A DNA stretch of 64,000 nt from Adenanthera pavonina (lineage: Eukaryota > Streptophyta > Magnoliopsida > Fabales > Fabaceae), in contig JAIVEN010000015.1 of assembly GCA_026686845.1 (NCBI GenBank), forward strand, positions 26,145,501 to 26,209,500. Direction: 5' to 3'. Position numbers and translations under genes: made by a program. The notes beneath the pieces were generated by a model, which saw only the letters and a list, made by a program, of their open reading frames with translations, searched no databases and was not told where the DNA came from. Positions 1-12,781 of the stretch are shown piece after piece (positions within the stretch are counted from its first letter, which is position 1; the number at the start of each line of letters is the position of its first letter).

Positions 1-242
1 ACTTTTATACCTTATTCATGGGGAGACCTTGTCCTTCATGATACGAGGATTAGTTTCTATCCCCTTGAGAATTCAATAAGGATCTCATAGGAGATAAAAT
101 TTCATGACTATTAAATAGGGACCTAATAATATTTTAACCAATCAAATTCATGGTTCTTTTTTATCTCATCTTTCCATTTTCTTTTTCGCTCAGGAAACCA
201 ATGAATTATCAGGGAAAGTTAGCATAAGTTAAAGACACAAAG

Positions 243-2170
243 GTGACAATGGATTCAAGGCCAACAGGGTTAGTTTATGGTGGAAAAGGGTTCAGGCTAG
301 AAGCAGTTATGGAGTCCTTTAATAGTCTGAAAGAATTTTCTCGACGCATCAAGGGAAACCTTTTGTCAAACTTTAGAAAGAAATATGGTAACATACTAGA
401 GTTGCTCAATGTACCTATTCAGACACAGGTGATTTCCGTACTGACGCAATATTAGGATGACACCTTGAGATGTTTCACATTCCCTTATTTCCAAATTGCA
501 CCGACAATAGAAAAGTATGGGGAGCTTTTAACCTTACCACTAAAGAAAGGGGATCGTGTTTATAGATACCCTGGATACATAGCATCAAACACAATGATAG
601 CGAAGCTTTTGGAGATTAGCTTAGACAAGGTGCAATTCATCTCTACCAGGAGTATAGAAGGAGTCTCAAGGGAGTTTATGGAGACACATCTGAAAGAGTT
701 AGTTGAAAAAGAAAAGTGGATAGTCTATCACAGGGTACTTGCCATGATCATCTTTGGGGTTATTTTGTTTCCATTTGCAAAAGAGGTGATTGACAAGTAT
801 GCCATTAGTGTGTTTCATATGGTAGAGCATCATTAGGTGAACCCAGTACCTGCAATATTGTCGAAGACCTACATGACGTTGAGCTTTTGTCATGCCAAGA
901 AAGGAGGAAGAATTAGATGTTGTCTCCAATTGCTCTATGTGTGGATTATGAATCATCTATACAGAAAGAGACTCCAAGAAGGAGAAAAGGATAATTCTTC
1001 TCCTCTGGCTTCATTCAAAAACTAGGAAGGAAAATCTAGATATGATCGTAAGGGATGGATTAAGGTCTTTTGGCAACTTAGGGCAGAAAATGTCCGATGG
1101 AGATTGGCATGGTGGTGGGAGGATGAAATAATTTATTGTTGCGGGGACTTTCCAAATGTGGTACTAATGGGTTAGCGAGGTGTGATAAATTATAATCCCA
1201 TATTGCTATTGAGACAGTATGCCTTTCCACAAGGGGTTCCGTCGGAAATCGTGGTTCATATGATGTAATTCAAACATGATGACTCAACAGTAAAGGTAAG
1301 TCAAAATGTGGTAAGTGCTTGGAATAAAGTAATATACAAGGGGCGGTTGGAATAGGGTGCACACCGGATATATGCCACAGAGGAATATTAAGTCTAGTTG
1401 TCAGAGCGGACTTTTGCACCTCCTGATCCCTTGCTCAGTGGTAACAAGGTGAAAGTCAACACGGAATTAGTCAAGTAGCTCTAAGGGAAGGAAGAGGAAT
1501 TGGAAAGGCTGGTAAGAGTATGTGATGAACAAAAGGAGGCTTAGATTCATCTACAGGATGAATATGTGGCCATACAGAAGACAGTGGAGGAAATGAAGAA
1601 ACAAAGAGCTTGTGAGGTAAGTATGAAAGTAAAGGGATTGAAGGAGGAAAATTTAAAAGTCAAACGAACAATTAGGGATATGCACATGCATATGGAAGAG
1701 AATGACCAGAGAATGAAGATCAATTAGAGGCGGTTGATGCAATTCATGAAGGAAAAGGATGCACTCGAGAAGGAAGTACAGGAGCTCCGACCATTAAGAA
1801 GCTCGTTACAAGAATTGGAAATGGTCACTAAACAGTTGGAGGATAAGATGAATGAGTTAGCAGCCATCAAAGGGGATTCATCAGCTACAATCCAGAGGTT
1901 GCTTGAACAGACGCGACAACATGCTGATGCAGTGGAAAACTAGAGGACACTTTACTCAGAAAAGGCAACAGAGTCGGATAGGTGGAGAGATCGCACTGAA
2001 AGATTACTCATGTTGGTGAATCCCAGCATCCCCAGATACTCTGATCTGTATGAGCAAGCAGAGCAAAAATTCCATCCATTTAACACTTTTGTAGAAACAT
2101 CAAACTTCCTTTTGTTATGTAAAGAACTTGTGGAAGAATTAAGGGATTTAGCTCGAACTTGGTAATGTAA
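243..2170 (+). pseudogene. Ogre ORF1 (DUF7745-like) protein, broken
   Basis: The reading begins near 243 and continues with several stops (for example at 453, 834, 1023 and 1165). The part at 465-836 has the hallmark of the ORF1 proteins that precede gag in Ogre elements: RCFTFPYFQIAPTIEKY, then LPLKKG and YRYPGY. A second hallmark, a CGDFPNV and INYNPI pair, lies near 1140-1205. From about 1480 to 2000 the translation is rich in K, E, Q and L with heptad-like spacing (EKEVQELRPLRSSLQELE), which suggests a C-terminal coiled coil. The function of this protein family in Ogre elements is not known. The assignment rests on similarity to the plant ORF1 family I recognise; no search was run. Confidence 0.7.
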
Positions 2171-2218
2171 TGGCGATCTATGACAATGTATCGAACCATA
2201 TGAATTTGAGGCTTGCAT

Positions 2219-2560
2219 TTCACTTATATTGTGTATTTATAGACATCATTTATAAAGCAACTTGAGTTCTTATGAATCGATTGTCAACCTCATGACTCCT
2301 CGAATACAATATGTATCAGGAGGGACTTGAGGGAGTTTCATGGATAATTATAGCACATGTCGACGCGGATCCAAAGTCACTATGTCAAGAAACTTATGCT
2401 AACCTAACGGCTGTTATAATTCATTGGTAAATAAAAAATAGTATGGTAAATAATTAATTTTTTTTTGAAAGTAGGTAACATTGCTCCAGTTAAAAAGAAT
2501 TTAGTTAACCCTACATTGAGCTCGCGAAGAATCCATTTAACATGCGCTAGAACAAAGGCA
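2219..2560. other. Ogre ORF1-gag spacer
   Basis: Non-coding spacer between the ORF1 remnant and gag inside the Ogre element. It contains an A/T-rich stretch at 2425-2467. No conserved site was recognised. Confidence 0.5.
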
Positions 2561-2561
2561 A

Positions 2562-4462
2562 TGGCTCTAGAAGGTCATCATTCTAAGGTTGAACGGAGAT
2601 TGGGAGAGAAAGTAGGGGAGTTAAAGGGTCAGCTTAGTAGCTTACATGCTCAGATGGGAGAAATGATGAAAATGCTCAAAAGCATGAACACAAACGGGAG
2701 GAGGCATGATGTTAACACTAACAGCACCCAACCGCATGATATGAATGTGGAAGGGATACCTGAGGTGACTGGCAATGACTAGAATAGGCTTCCAACTATC
2801 CCAACCCCAGGGGTGGGTAGACAAGGATTCCAGGAATAGGATCAAGGGTATATATGTACCCATGATATCAATAACCAAAAAAATGTCACAGCATTCGTGA
2901 CTCAAAATCTGCCTAATCATGGGTATTTTCAAGGTGAGGAGGTTATAAGTAAAGCTAGCCTGAAGGAAGACGTATAAAAAATGAGAGACCAGTTATGGGC
3001 TCTACAGGGAGTAGCAGAACATAAATCCCTTGACTTGAATGAATTATGCCTAGCTCCTGACGTGGTCATTCCCAAAGAGTTCAAGGTCCCAGACTTTAAT
3101 AGGTATGATGGCAATAGAGACCTATATTATCATTTGAAGACGTATTGCACTAGGATGTCGGTCTAGTCCAAGGATGAGAAATTTCTCATTCATTTCTTCC
3201 ATGAAAGCTTCGCCAGAGCGGCACTACATTGGTTCATAAAATTGGATCATTCCAAATTATGGAAGTAGAGAGATTTAACGGATGTTTTCATGAAACAATA
3301 CCAATTCAATTTGAATTCTTCCCCTACTAGGGAGTAGCTGAAAGGATTGAGGAAGAAACCCACTGAATCATTTAAGGAGTACGCACAGCGTTGGCGAGCC
3401 TTGGCTTCAGAAGTTCAACTTCCTTTAATGGAGTCTGAGTTGTGTTCTTACTTCATTGACACGTTGGGTGAGCCCTACTTCAGAATTATGCTGGGAACCC
3501 ATGCTAAATACTTCACTGATCTCATTGAGGTAGGTGAAAGGATTGATGCAAACATTAAGGATGGAAGATTGGAGAATACGCTCCCTGAGAATAAGAAAGG
3601 GCAAGGCATTAAGAAGAAGGACAGCGATATGAATCATGTCCCAGATCTGTACCAACAATCATTCAGACTTTCATATAACCCACAATACTCTCCATATAAC
3701 TCCTAACCCCGATATCCATGACCTTTTGCATATGGGGCATGCATGCAACATGCTTGCTACCAACCTAGAGCTCCATTTGCCTAACCTTTTCAGCACCCAC
3801 AACCTCACCCCAATCCCAGTCCGCAAGCTAGTATCTTGATCCCAAATAAGGATTCCAAAACCATGCGTCCCCCAAGGGATGACTGTCCTCTTCCTAATTT
3901 CAACATCACCAAATCGGAGCTATTTAAGGAATTAGTGGAGAAGAAGCTCATGAGCCCTCATCTTGCAAGGCCTTAGCAACCACCTTTTCCTTCATGGTAT
4001 AATTCAAATGAAACTTGTGAATATCACATGGGAGCGGAAGGACATTCGATTGACCGATGTGACACCTTTTGGAGGAACGTTTTAGGTCTTCTAGATAACA
4101 ATTATATCAGCGTTCGGTGAGAACACAATCCTAATATTGTCTCCAATCCCCTTCCAGAGCATGACAAAGGGAAACAAGTCTATGCAATTGAAGAACACAT
4201 TATGCTAATTAAGGACCTGGATGCACCCCAATTTACCATGAAAGAGATATTTGATCACCTTAAGGAAGTGGGACATGTCTTTTACGATGAGGGAAAGCCA
4301 GGCAAAATTGATAATTATGGTCCCTATTCTTGTGAATATCACCAAGGAAATACTGATCATGACATTGAGAGTTGCAAGGTGTTCAAGGAATTAGTGTTAG
4401 GGATTATTAGAATCGAAAGGGGAACATCAAGGGATAAAGCCATATGCATGATGGAGGAATAA
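2562..4462 (+). pseudogene. Ogre gag polyprotein, broken by stops
   Basis: The reading starts near the ATG at 2562 with a helix-rich stretch, then the capsid-like core (PDFNRYDGNRDLYYHLKTY at about 3089-3145, and ESFKEYAQRWRALA at about 3365-3410) typical of the Retrotrans_gag family. Stops interrupt it at about 2780, 2975, 3164, 3267 and 3337. Two zinc-knuckle-like motifs follow: CEYHMGAEGHSIDRC near 4018-4062 and CEYHQGNTDHDIESC near 4333-4377. Both have C-x2-H-x5-H-x4-C spacing rather than the usual CCHC. Gag would form the particle and bind the RNA; this copy cannot make a full-length protein. Confidence 0.75.
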
Positions 4463-4675
4463 AGTGAGCCGCCGTCCATCGCCAAATCAAATGGATCATT
4501 CCTTATAGTCAATGTACAAGCTTAAACTCTAGAAAGTACCAAGCAATTGTCCCTTCTCGAAACAGCAAAACATCTCCCTCTATCTATGGGCAAGCCAGCA
4601 GCTCATCCCAGTTCGAAAATATCCCTTCTAGTCATAAACTCAACTGCTTAGATAGCAGCATGTAGGAAAGAACTG

Positions 4676-5806
4676 ATGGCGTTTATTCATGTGCCAGCAC
4701 CATTCTCATATGATAGTAATCATGCAGTGCCTTGGAAATATGGCTTAAGAACCGAGCTTCTTGCAGTCCAAGGGGAACCTAGTGAACAATCAGTTGCAAA
4801 AATTAATGACCAGGATCTGTTAAATGGGATTACAAGAAGTGGTCATGTCTATCCGAGGGAAAATGATAAGACAACAAGAAACGGCCAAGAAGAAGGGGAA
4901 AGTTCAGGATCAAAGGTGATGATGGACAAGAGCACTAATGCTAATAAATTCTTAAAGATCATAAAGCACAGTGAATATGATATCGTAGAGAAGCTCACAA
5001 AGACTCTAGCTCAAATCTCCATCATGTCCCTCATTATGAGCTCGGAGGTCCATCGCAAACTACTCTAGAGGGTGTTAGAAAGCGCATACGTACATCTGGA
5101 CATAACTCCTGAAAAAGTAGTTCACATGGTTAACGTTATAAAGAATGCCACTCAAATCACTTTCTATGAGGATGAAATTGTTCAAACTCCGGTAGGGCGA
5201 CCTAAAGCTCTTCATATTACATTAAAGTTTCATGGGTATGTGATCGAAAAGGTCCTGATTAATAATGGATTTGCTCTCAATGTCTTGCCACTAGCAACTT
5301 TACAAGAGCTTTTGGTGGACATGTCTACTATAAAGCACAGTGATCTAATTGCAAGAGCTTTTGATAGGGCAAGAAGAGAATTATTTGGGGAGGTACATCT
5401 TCCACTTGACATTGGGCCAAACATCTTTTCCATACAATTCCATGTCATGAATATTGATGCTGCGTATACTATGCTCTTGGGACAGCCTTGGATTCATGAC
5501 GCGGGGGCTATACCATCTACCCTACACCAAAGAATCAAATTTGTCAAGGAAAACTTACTCATTACCATTAAGGGGGAAGAGGAACTCATGATTAGCAAGC
5601 CTAGCACTGTACTTTATGTTGAAAATGTAGAGCGGATAGCTGGTAATTTCTATCATAGTTTTGAGATTGTGGAAAGCGACCAACCAAATAAAGATGTACA
5701 ACAAGTAGTCGCCAGGATAATGAAGCATGGTGGGTATAAGGAAGGACAAGGGCTTGGAGTTAAATTACAAGGGATAATGGAGCCAATCAAACTCACCAGA
5801 AATTAG
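4676..5806 (+). pseudogene. Ogre aspartic protease with C-terminal G-patch
   Basis: Two reading frames (4676-5068 and 5072-5806) separated by a stop at 5066-5068. The retropepsin fold is recognised from the hydrophobic active-site strand at about 5248-5295 and from LLGQPWIHDAGAIPS at about 5476-5520. The catalytic Asp of the family's D-(N/S/T)-G turn is replaced here by Asn (INNGFALNVLP), so the enzyme should be inactive. At about 5710-5797 a G-patch is clear (GGYKEGQGLGVKLQGIMEP), a glycine-rich RNA-binding motif found after the protease in Ogre elements. Protease would release gag and pol products. Confidence 0.75.
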
Positions 5807-6094
5807 AGATGTCAAGGTGTGAGATATAATCCCCCATTGGAGACCCTCTTGGCTGAACAAACAAAGTTAGGCCAAGGAAAATCACAAGGAAGATCAAAAG
5901 TTCCTCATATTAGAGAGACATTCCCACAAGCCTCTGAGATAATCAACACGAATGACTCAATTGCTATAATGGAAGAAGAAGAGGGAGGTCTTGGAAAAGG
6001 ACACCAGATTCAATTTGATACCCTTGGGAAGGCACTAAAAAACTAAGAATCTGAGATAGTCCCTGATGTCATGTCATTAGAGTAATATTTTAGA

Positions 6095-6309
6095 GTCTTT
6101 TCATTACATCTTCTTTTGAAAACCTTGAAAATCTTGTATTCATGTCTTTTGGAACCTTTTACATCTGAGGATTAAATGCAAAGCGACATTTCATATTCTT
6201 TATTCCTCTCTTCCTCTCATCTCATTATGTTCTTCTTATTATCCTTTTATGTTGATCCTTCCTACTTCATACTTTATTGTTTACTCCTGCTATATTTGCT
6301 GCTTCCTAG
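6095..6309 (+). other. Candidate Ogre intron between protease and RT
   Basis: Between the protease reading and the start of the RT reading lies a T/C-rich stretch (6180-6305) that ends in CTTCCTAG. Coding character resumes after it (ELEVSGILSDTEALEP). Ogre elements are known to splice an intron at this position between protease and RT. The acceptor at 6308-6309 is a good match; the donor (a GT near 6134) is only a guess. Confidence 0.35.
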
Positions 6310-6545
6310 GGAATTAGAAGTCTCGGGAATCCTGTCTGACACAGAGGCTCTTGAGCCCTAATGGGATAATACTCGCATTGCTATGGATGCGTCTCACTGC
6401 GAGACAGAGGAAAGTGCTGTGCTAGTTGAATTAACTTATACATTTGCACAACTCATTGAACCCTCCGAAAATGGCTTTGTCCCACACAAAGAAGTCATAA
6501 AGATGATTAACATGGGAACTGAAGAAGATAAAAAAAGAATTAAGG

Positions 6546-9269
6546 ATGGTTGATAATCCCGAGAAGAAGGAGATGATAGAATTATTTCAGGAATACCTGG
6601 ATGTGTTTGCTTGGTCATACCAAGATATGCCAGGGCTTGATCCCAATATCGCCTCTCACAAACTTCCTTTGTTCCCTGACATTAAGCCAAAGAAACAGAA
6701 GTTAAGGAGGATAAGTCCCAAGATATCCTTTCAGATCAAAGAAGAAGTGAAGAAGCAATGGGATGCCGATTTCCTAGATGTTGCTAAGTACTCACAATGG
6801 GTTGCAAATATTGTACCAGTACCAAAGAAGGATGGCCGCATTAGGATGTGTGTGAACTATCGGGATTTGAATAAAGCTAGTCCTAAGGATCATTTTCCTT
6901 TACCACATATTGATGTGCTAGTTGACAATATGGAAAGGGGCTGTAGGTACTCATTCATGGATGGATATTCAGGATACAATCAAATCCCCATGAACCTAGA
7001 GGATAAGGAGAAAAGCATTTTTACTACTCTATGGGGAACATTTTGTTACAAAGTAATGTCGTTTGGTTTAAAAAATGTAGGTGCAACTTACCAGCGAGCT
7101 ATGGTAGTACTATTCCATGATATGATGCATAAAGAACTTGAGGTTTATGTGGATGATATGATGGCAAAGTCAGCACAAGAAGAAAGTCATGTGACGGTTC
7201 TTGGAAAATTGTTTGAAAGACTGCAAAAATACAAGCTTCGATTGAATCCCAACAAGTTCTTGTTTGGGGCTACATCTGGTAAGTTATTGGGCTTCATCAA
7301 TAGTAATAGAGGAATAAAGGTTGATCCAGATAAAGTAAAAGCAATCTGTGATATGCCTCTACCCCAAACAGAGAAAGATATATGAAGCTTCTTGGGTCAT
7401 TTAAATTATATAGCTTGATTTATTGCAAACCTGACCGCCACTTATGAGCTAATTTTTAAGCTGTTGAGAAAAGAAAATCCTGGGAAGTGAGATGAAGATT
7501 GCCAAAGAGCATTCAAGAAGATAAAGGAATATTTATCAAACCCTCATATTTTGGCACCTCCTACACCGGATCAGCCACTAATTCTCTATCTAACCATCTT
7601 GCCATCTTCCATGGGTGCAATGTTAGGACAGCAAGATAAATTTGGCAAAAAAGAGCATGCCATTTATTACTTGAGCAAGAAATTCAATGGTTGTGAATCA
7701 CGATATCCAGTCATTGAAAAGACATGTTGTGGATTAGTATGGGTTACACGACGGCTAAGGCAGTACATGTCATATCATGTCACCTGGTTAATCTCTCAAT
7801 TGGATCCAATTAAGTATATTTTTGAAAGTCCTTACATGTCAGGTAGGGTGTCAAAGTGGCAAGTAATACTCTCCGAATATGACGTAAAGTATTTGACTCG
7901 CAGGTCAATAAAAGGAAGTATTATTGCTAATCATTTAGCTGGAAATCCACTGGATGAGAATTGGCTACTAGACTTTTAATTTCTAGATGAGGACATTTTG
8001 ACAGTAGAAGATGAGTTAAAGGGTGCCAAGTGGACAATGTACTTTGATAGTGCAACCAATAGGTATAGGTGCTGGGTGGGAGTAGTAATAGTGTCCCCTG
8101 AAGGGAAACAATTTCCTGTCGCCATTAAACTCAATTTTGAATGCACGAATAATGTGGCAGAATATGAGGCTTGTGTTAGTGGGTTGCAAGCTGCGTTATC
8201 CCTAGGTGCCAAAGATCTCAAAGTCTTTGGAGATTCGGCGCTCATATTCTATCAAGTGACAAGAGCAGGGCAAACAAAGGACCCAAAATTAATCCCCTAC
8301 CAGAATTATTTGACTGAGTTTAGCAAGAAGTTTGAAGAAATCAAGTTTACTCACATGACTCATGGTAAAAATCAGTTTGCAGATGCGCTAGCAACACTCG
8401 CTGTCATGATTAAGCTAGATTGTGGGATTCACGTCCAGCCAATTCATGTTGAAGCTAGAAATATTCCTGCACATTGCTTAAGTATAAAAGAGGAATCTGA
8501 CGGGCAACCTTGGTTTCATGATATTAAGTCCTACATCAAACATAGAGTATATCCAGCTGGGGCAACAAATAATGACAAGAAGACCCTCCGGCACCTCTCA
8601 ATGAACTTCTTCCTTAGTGGAGAAGTTTTGTACAAGCGAGCCCACGATGGAACATTGCTCCGATATATAGATTCACTTGAGGCAAAAAGGGTAATGGCTG
8701 AAGTTCATGATGGAGTATGTGGAACTCATGCAAATAGCCATACTATGACTAGACAAATACAAAGGTGTGGATATTTTTGGCTGACACTAGAGAAAGATTG
8801 CATCAAATACGTGAAAAAATGTCACAAATGTCAAATCTACGCTGACCGCATTAATGCTCCACCGCACCTCTTACATAACCTTGTGGCTCCATGGCCTTTC
8901 TCTATGTGGGGAATTGACATGATTGGTCCTATTAATCCCAAAGCCACAAATGGTCATCGCTTCATACTTGTAGATATTGACTATTTCACCAAGGGGGTTG
9001 AAGCAATCTCTCTAGCCAGTGCTAACCAAAAGGCTTTTATTTGCTTCTTATGGTCAAACATCATCTGTTGGTATGGGTTGCCAGAGAAGATCATCACAGA
9101 TAATGCTCCCAATTTGTACAGCACTGAGGTAAAGAAGCTTTGTGAGCAATTCACAATCAAGCATCATAGCTCTGCACCATATCGGCCACAGATGAATGGG
9201 GCAGTGGAGGCAGCTAACAAGAATGTTAAGAAGATCATTGCAAAGATGACCATCACCTACAAGGATTAG
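6546..9269 (+). pseudogene. Ogre pol: RT, RNase H, archaeal-type RNase H, integrase core
   Basis: RT is at 6546-7385 (FAWSYQDMPGLDP, VPVPKKDGRIRMCVNYRDLN, and the catalytic box LEVYVDDM at about 7141). It is broken by stops at 7383 and 7417. The retroviral-type RNase H follows (KKEHAIYYLSKKF near 7648). After a stop at 7977 comes a second RNase H (7998-8400) with the catalytic set D (YFDS), E (NNVAEYEA), D (VFGDS) and D (FADALA); this dual RNase H is a Tat-lineage trait. Integrase then has the H-H-C-C finger (CHKCQIY near 8821) and D, D, E residues in WGIDMIG, KIITDNAP and NGAVEAANK. The frame 7998-9269 is uninterrupted. Its C-terminal part continues after the nested LTR, at 12263. Confidence 0.9.
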
Positions 9270-9307
9270 CACAAAATGCTTCCATATGCTCTCCATGGGT
9301 ATCGTAC

Positions 9308-12262
9308 TATAACACCTTACTCTTATCTATATTGTCCCATATATCATAGTATGTACAATGTCTAAATTGCCCATATTAAGAGCTTGAACCATTAATAGAA
9401 CCAAAATATTTGAATAAAAAAAACATGGTACTATTTATTTGGTTCTCAAGTTTTCTGGACGAACTTTGAAAAAACATAACTTAGTCCAGAAAAATCATAT
9501 CAATGTGGTTCAAGTCTCTAAATGAAGCTAGAAACATGATATACAAGATAAAAATATGAAATTTTCCTTTAACCTGACCAATTAGTACAGTTTATTACTC
9601 AAACTTATATTATACAAATGGTCATTTCTCTCTTTTCTAGGATTTTGGCCGTAACTTTAAAAATTCATATCTAACTCTATACTGAGCCAAATCATATATT
9701 CTATATGCCATTGGAAAGATATATAGGTCTACTTACCTTTGTATTTTTCTTATACATTTATTTAGTTTAGACAGGGCACAACATCAATTTGAATCACTAG
9801 GAATCAGAACATCACTTTTACTGGAATAGTCTTGGGAAAACTTGAATATCTCTCATTGTACAGTTCCAATTGAATTCAAACTAGTGGCATATTAACCTAA
9901 AAAGATAAATATTTTCATAAATGTAAGCCATTAAATTTTTGGAGCTCTGTACGATTTTATATCACTTTTCAAATAGAAGTAATATATTCAGTAAAATTCA
10001 CAGCCTTCACATCACTATCCAGTTTTGACCCTTAACTTCAAAAATATACTATAAATTGTACACATATCCAAATTGAGTGTTCTTTAGCTCATTAGAAAGC
10101 TTGTTCTCTCTAGTTTCAGATAATATTAACACTTGACTTACTTACCCTATCTTAGTCAAACAGTGTTGACTTTACTCTCATTGCTACAAAATTAACTTCT
10201 AACAATATAACATGGCAAAGTAGACTTCATAATAAGCTCACATGATCATTCCATGTTTCAAATCCATGCCAAACATTTCATAATGCTCATAAGGAAATAA
10301 TAGCACAATGACACAGATCTAAAAGCATATACATGGTTTTATACATAATTTCAAAATATACACTCATAGCTTAAATACACCATTAAGCATCATGTTCTTC
10401 TTCATTCCCCTTGCCTTTTCTTTGGACTCCTTTGCCATAGCTTGTACCTATCATTTGGGATACTTGAGGGAATGAGATTGGGGAAATCTTACTAGCAAGT
10501 TATATTTCATGCAATTATGTCAATCATGTCAAATAAATCACATCTGATCACATTTAATCACATCAATCACCTTTAAACAATAAATTGCCACATTGGTCAT
10601 GAAAATTTCGGCAGCATAACGGCTTAGAAAATGGACATCCCGGGGAATAAAACCCCTCATTTTACAGCCAAGACCAATCAAAGAAATCACAATTGCAATA
10701 TGGCAACATAATTTAATCATAGAAAGACAATAAAAGAACATAAAGCAAGAATATGAAACTTAGCTACCTTGAAGCATTCCTTTGGCTCTTCCTCTTGAAT
10801 CTAATGCTTCCACTAGCCTTCTTAAGCTTCCTCAAGTCCCTTAACATCATTAAACACTTGCTCAATCAACTAGAACAAGTAGCTACTTCATAAAGTCTCA
10901 TTAAAACCCTAAAGACTCAATTTCTTTATCTAAAGCCTAATTATTGAGCCAATGCTTGTCTTTAAGGTTTTTCATCATGGGGAACTCATTTTTGCCATCA
11001 AATACATGAATATCCAGCTCCTTCCCACCTTATTAGTCTGACCAAAATCTGTTCTTAAGAGGAAGAAATTGGTTTTTCACAAAACTTGCTTAAATCATAC
11101 TATACTTGCTTCCTTTTGCTTAATCTCATGCTTTCTCCTTAAGTCATGGCACAAAACCACTTTCTTTCCTAAATCCACATTAAAACAGAAACTAAACAGC
11201 AAGAGGAGGGGAGAAAAGTTCAAAGAAACCATCTTAAACTACCCAAGAACTAAGCTAGAAACCATAGAAATTACAAGTAGAAGCTTACCAATTTTTTCCT
11301 TGAATTCCCTTCTCTTTTTCCTTCTTCCTCTTCTTCACGTTTTTCTCTTCTTTCTTTGCTGTTTTTCAGACCTCTCTCCACTCTTTCTTTGCTTCTTTGG
11401 TCGGCCAAAACATGAACCAAAAGGGGAGGATTTATAAAATTTTCCAACTAATGAAAGTTTGCCACCTATTGTTCTTGAATTTTCTTAGAAAATGACTTAA
11501 ATATTAAATAATCGGAATTCCCCATGTGCAGCTTGGTCAGCATGAAATGGAGGGTATTTTGGTCCAAAAATTTTAGTTATTTACTTATCCAGATATATCT
11601 TGGACCAGTCTGGACAATTAAAGCTACTTTAGCAGTATATTTTACTATTATTGGGATACTAATTATAATTACATTGGGATATAAAATTACCATAATATAC
11701 TTATCCCAATTGGTCCAAATATAAGACCCACATATTTTTCTTGAATGAATACTGCTTCTTCCTGAAGTCCAGACTGACATTTATCGGGTAAGACATTACT
11801 ATTAAATCATAATTACCCAATAAATATCATTTTGATCTTAATAAATTTCATACTATATTCCAATGGTCTAAATTCATTGAGAGCTTCATTTTGACTATAA
11901 TTTTTTATATCTACAAAAATGCCCTTGACCCGGGATAAATTTATAATTTTTAAAACTTTCGGGTCATTAGGTGTAATTTGCCCCAAAATTTATAAACTTT
12001 TCTTCAATTCTCTTTCTGCATCCACCGCCTTCCTTTCTCTCTTTCTTTCCTTTTTTTTTCATTTTCCTTTTTTTTCTTTTCTTTTCCTTTATTTTTTTCT
12101 CCCAAGGGCAAAATAGTTATTTTCTCATTTTTCCTTCTGACCGAGATAATTACCCTCTTTGTCTTATATTATGCAAAATGGTGTATATCTATTTTTACAA
12201 ATTCCTTATAAATTTTAAAATATTGGGCTTTAAACATTTAAGAGAAATTTTAGGATATTACA
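9308..12262 (-). mobile_element. Solo LTR (2955 bp, Tekay-like Ty3-gypsy) inside Ogre integrase
   Basis: A 5-bp target duplication CGTAC flanks it at 9303-9307 and 12263-12267. Removing it plus one CGTAC restores an uninterrupted integrase reading, so the boundaries are firm. Read on the minus strand it starts TGTAATATCC at 12262 and ends GGTGTTATA at 9308 (TA in place of the expected CA). No internal gag or pol is present, so this is a solo LTR left by recombination. It is clearly related, in opposite orientation, to the LTR at 28689-31514. It holds pyrimidine-rich tracts at 11290-11400 and 12000-12105, and a conserved GGGATGTCC-type block near 10630-10660. Confidence 0.88.
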
Positions 12263-12267
12263 CGTAC

Positions 12268-12781
12268 CACAGCTTGCACATCAATAGGAGCTACGCCATA
12301 TTCTCTGGTGTATGGGATGGAGGCAATGACACCGATCGAAGTGGAGATCCCATCACTATGAGTCATGATAGAATCCACTGATGAGGAAGAAGATTGGATT
12401 AAAACACGATATGAACAGTTGAATATGATTAAAGAAAAATGATTGATCGCCATGTGTCATGGGCAACTTTATCAACAAAGAATGGCTAGGGCATTCAATA
12501 AAAGGCTTCGCCCTAGGAAATTTGAGCCAGGAGAGCTGATGTTGAGGAAAATTCTTCCAAATCAAGAGGACAATTGAGGAAAATGGGCCCTATCATACGA
12601 GGGTCCTTACGTGGTGAAGCAAGCTTTTTTGGGGGTTGCGCTTGTTTTGATGGACATCGATGGACAAGAATTGGCAAGGCCTATCAATGTGGATTCTGTC
12701 AAGAAATATTATGCCCAAGAAAAGGGGAAAAAAAAGCTCGCTAGGTTGAAAACCTGGAAAGACAGTCTAGGCAAAAATTAG
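12268..12781 (+). pseudogene. Ogre integrase C-terminal part
   Basis: This is the continuation of the integrase reading after the nested solo LTR. SIGATPYSLVYGMEA is at about 12281-12325, and the C-terminal domain follows (KWALSYEGPYVVKQAF near 12580, and INVDSVKKYY). Stops interrupt it at about 12360, 12439 and 12575, and the frame ends at about 12781. Confidence 0.8.

Noticed and set aside
10538..10741. A 67-codon frame (minus) highly similar to one at 30135-30338 (plus), suggestive of a conserved small protein
   Set aside because: Both lie at the same place in related LTRs, and a third, diverged LTR has a stop in the matching frame while keeping the nucleotide block. The similarity is best explained by LTR homology.
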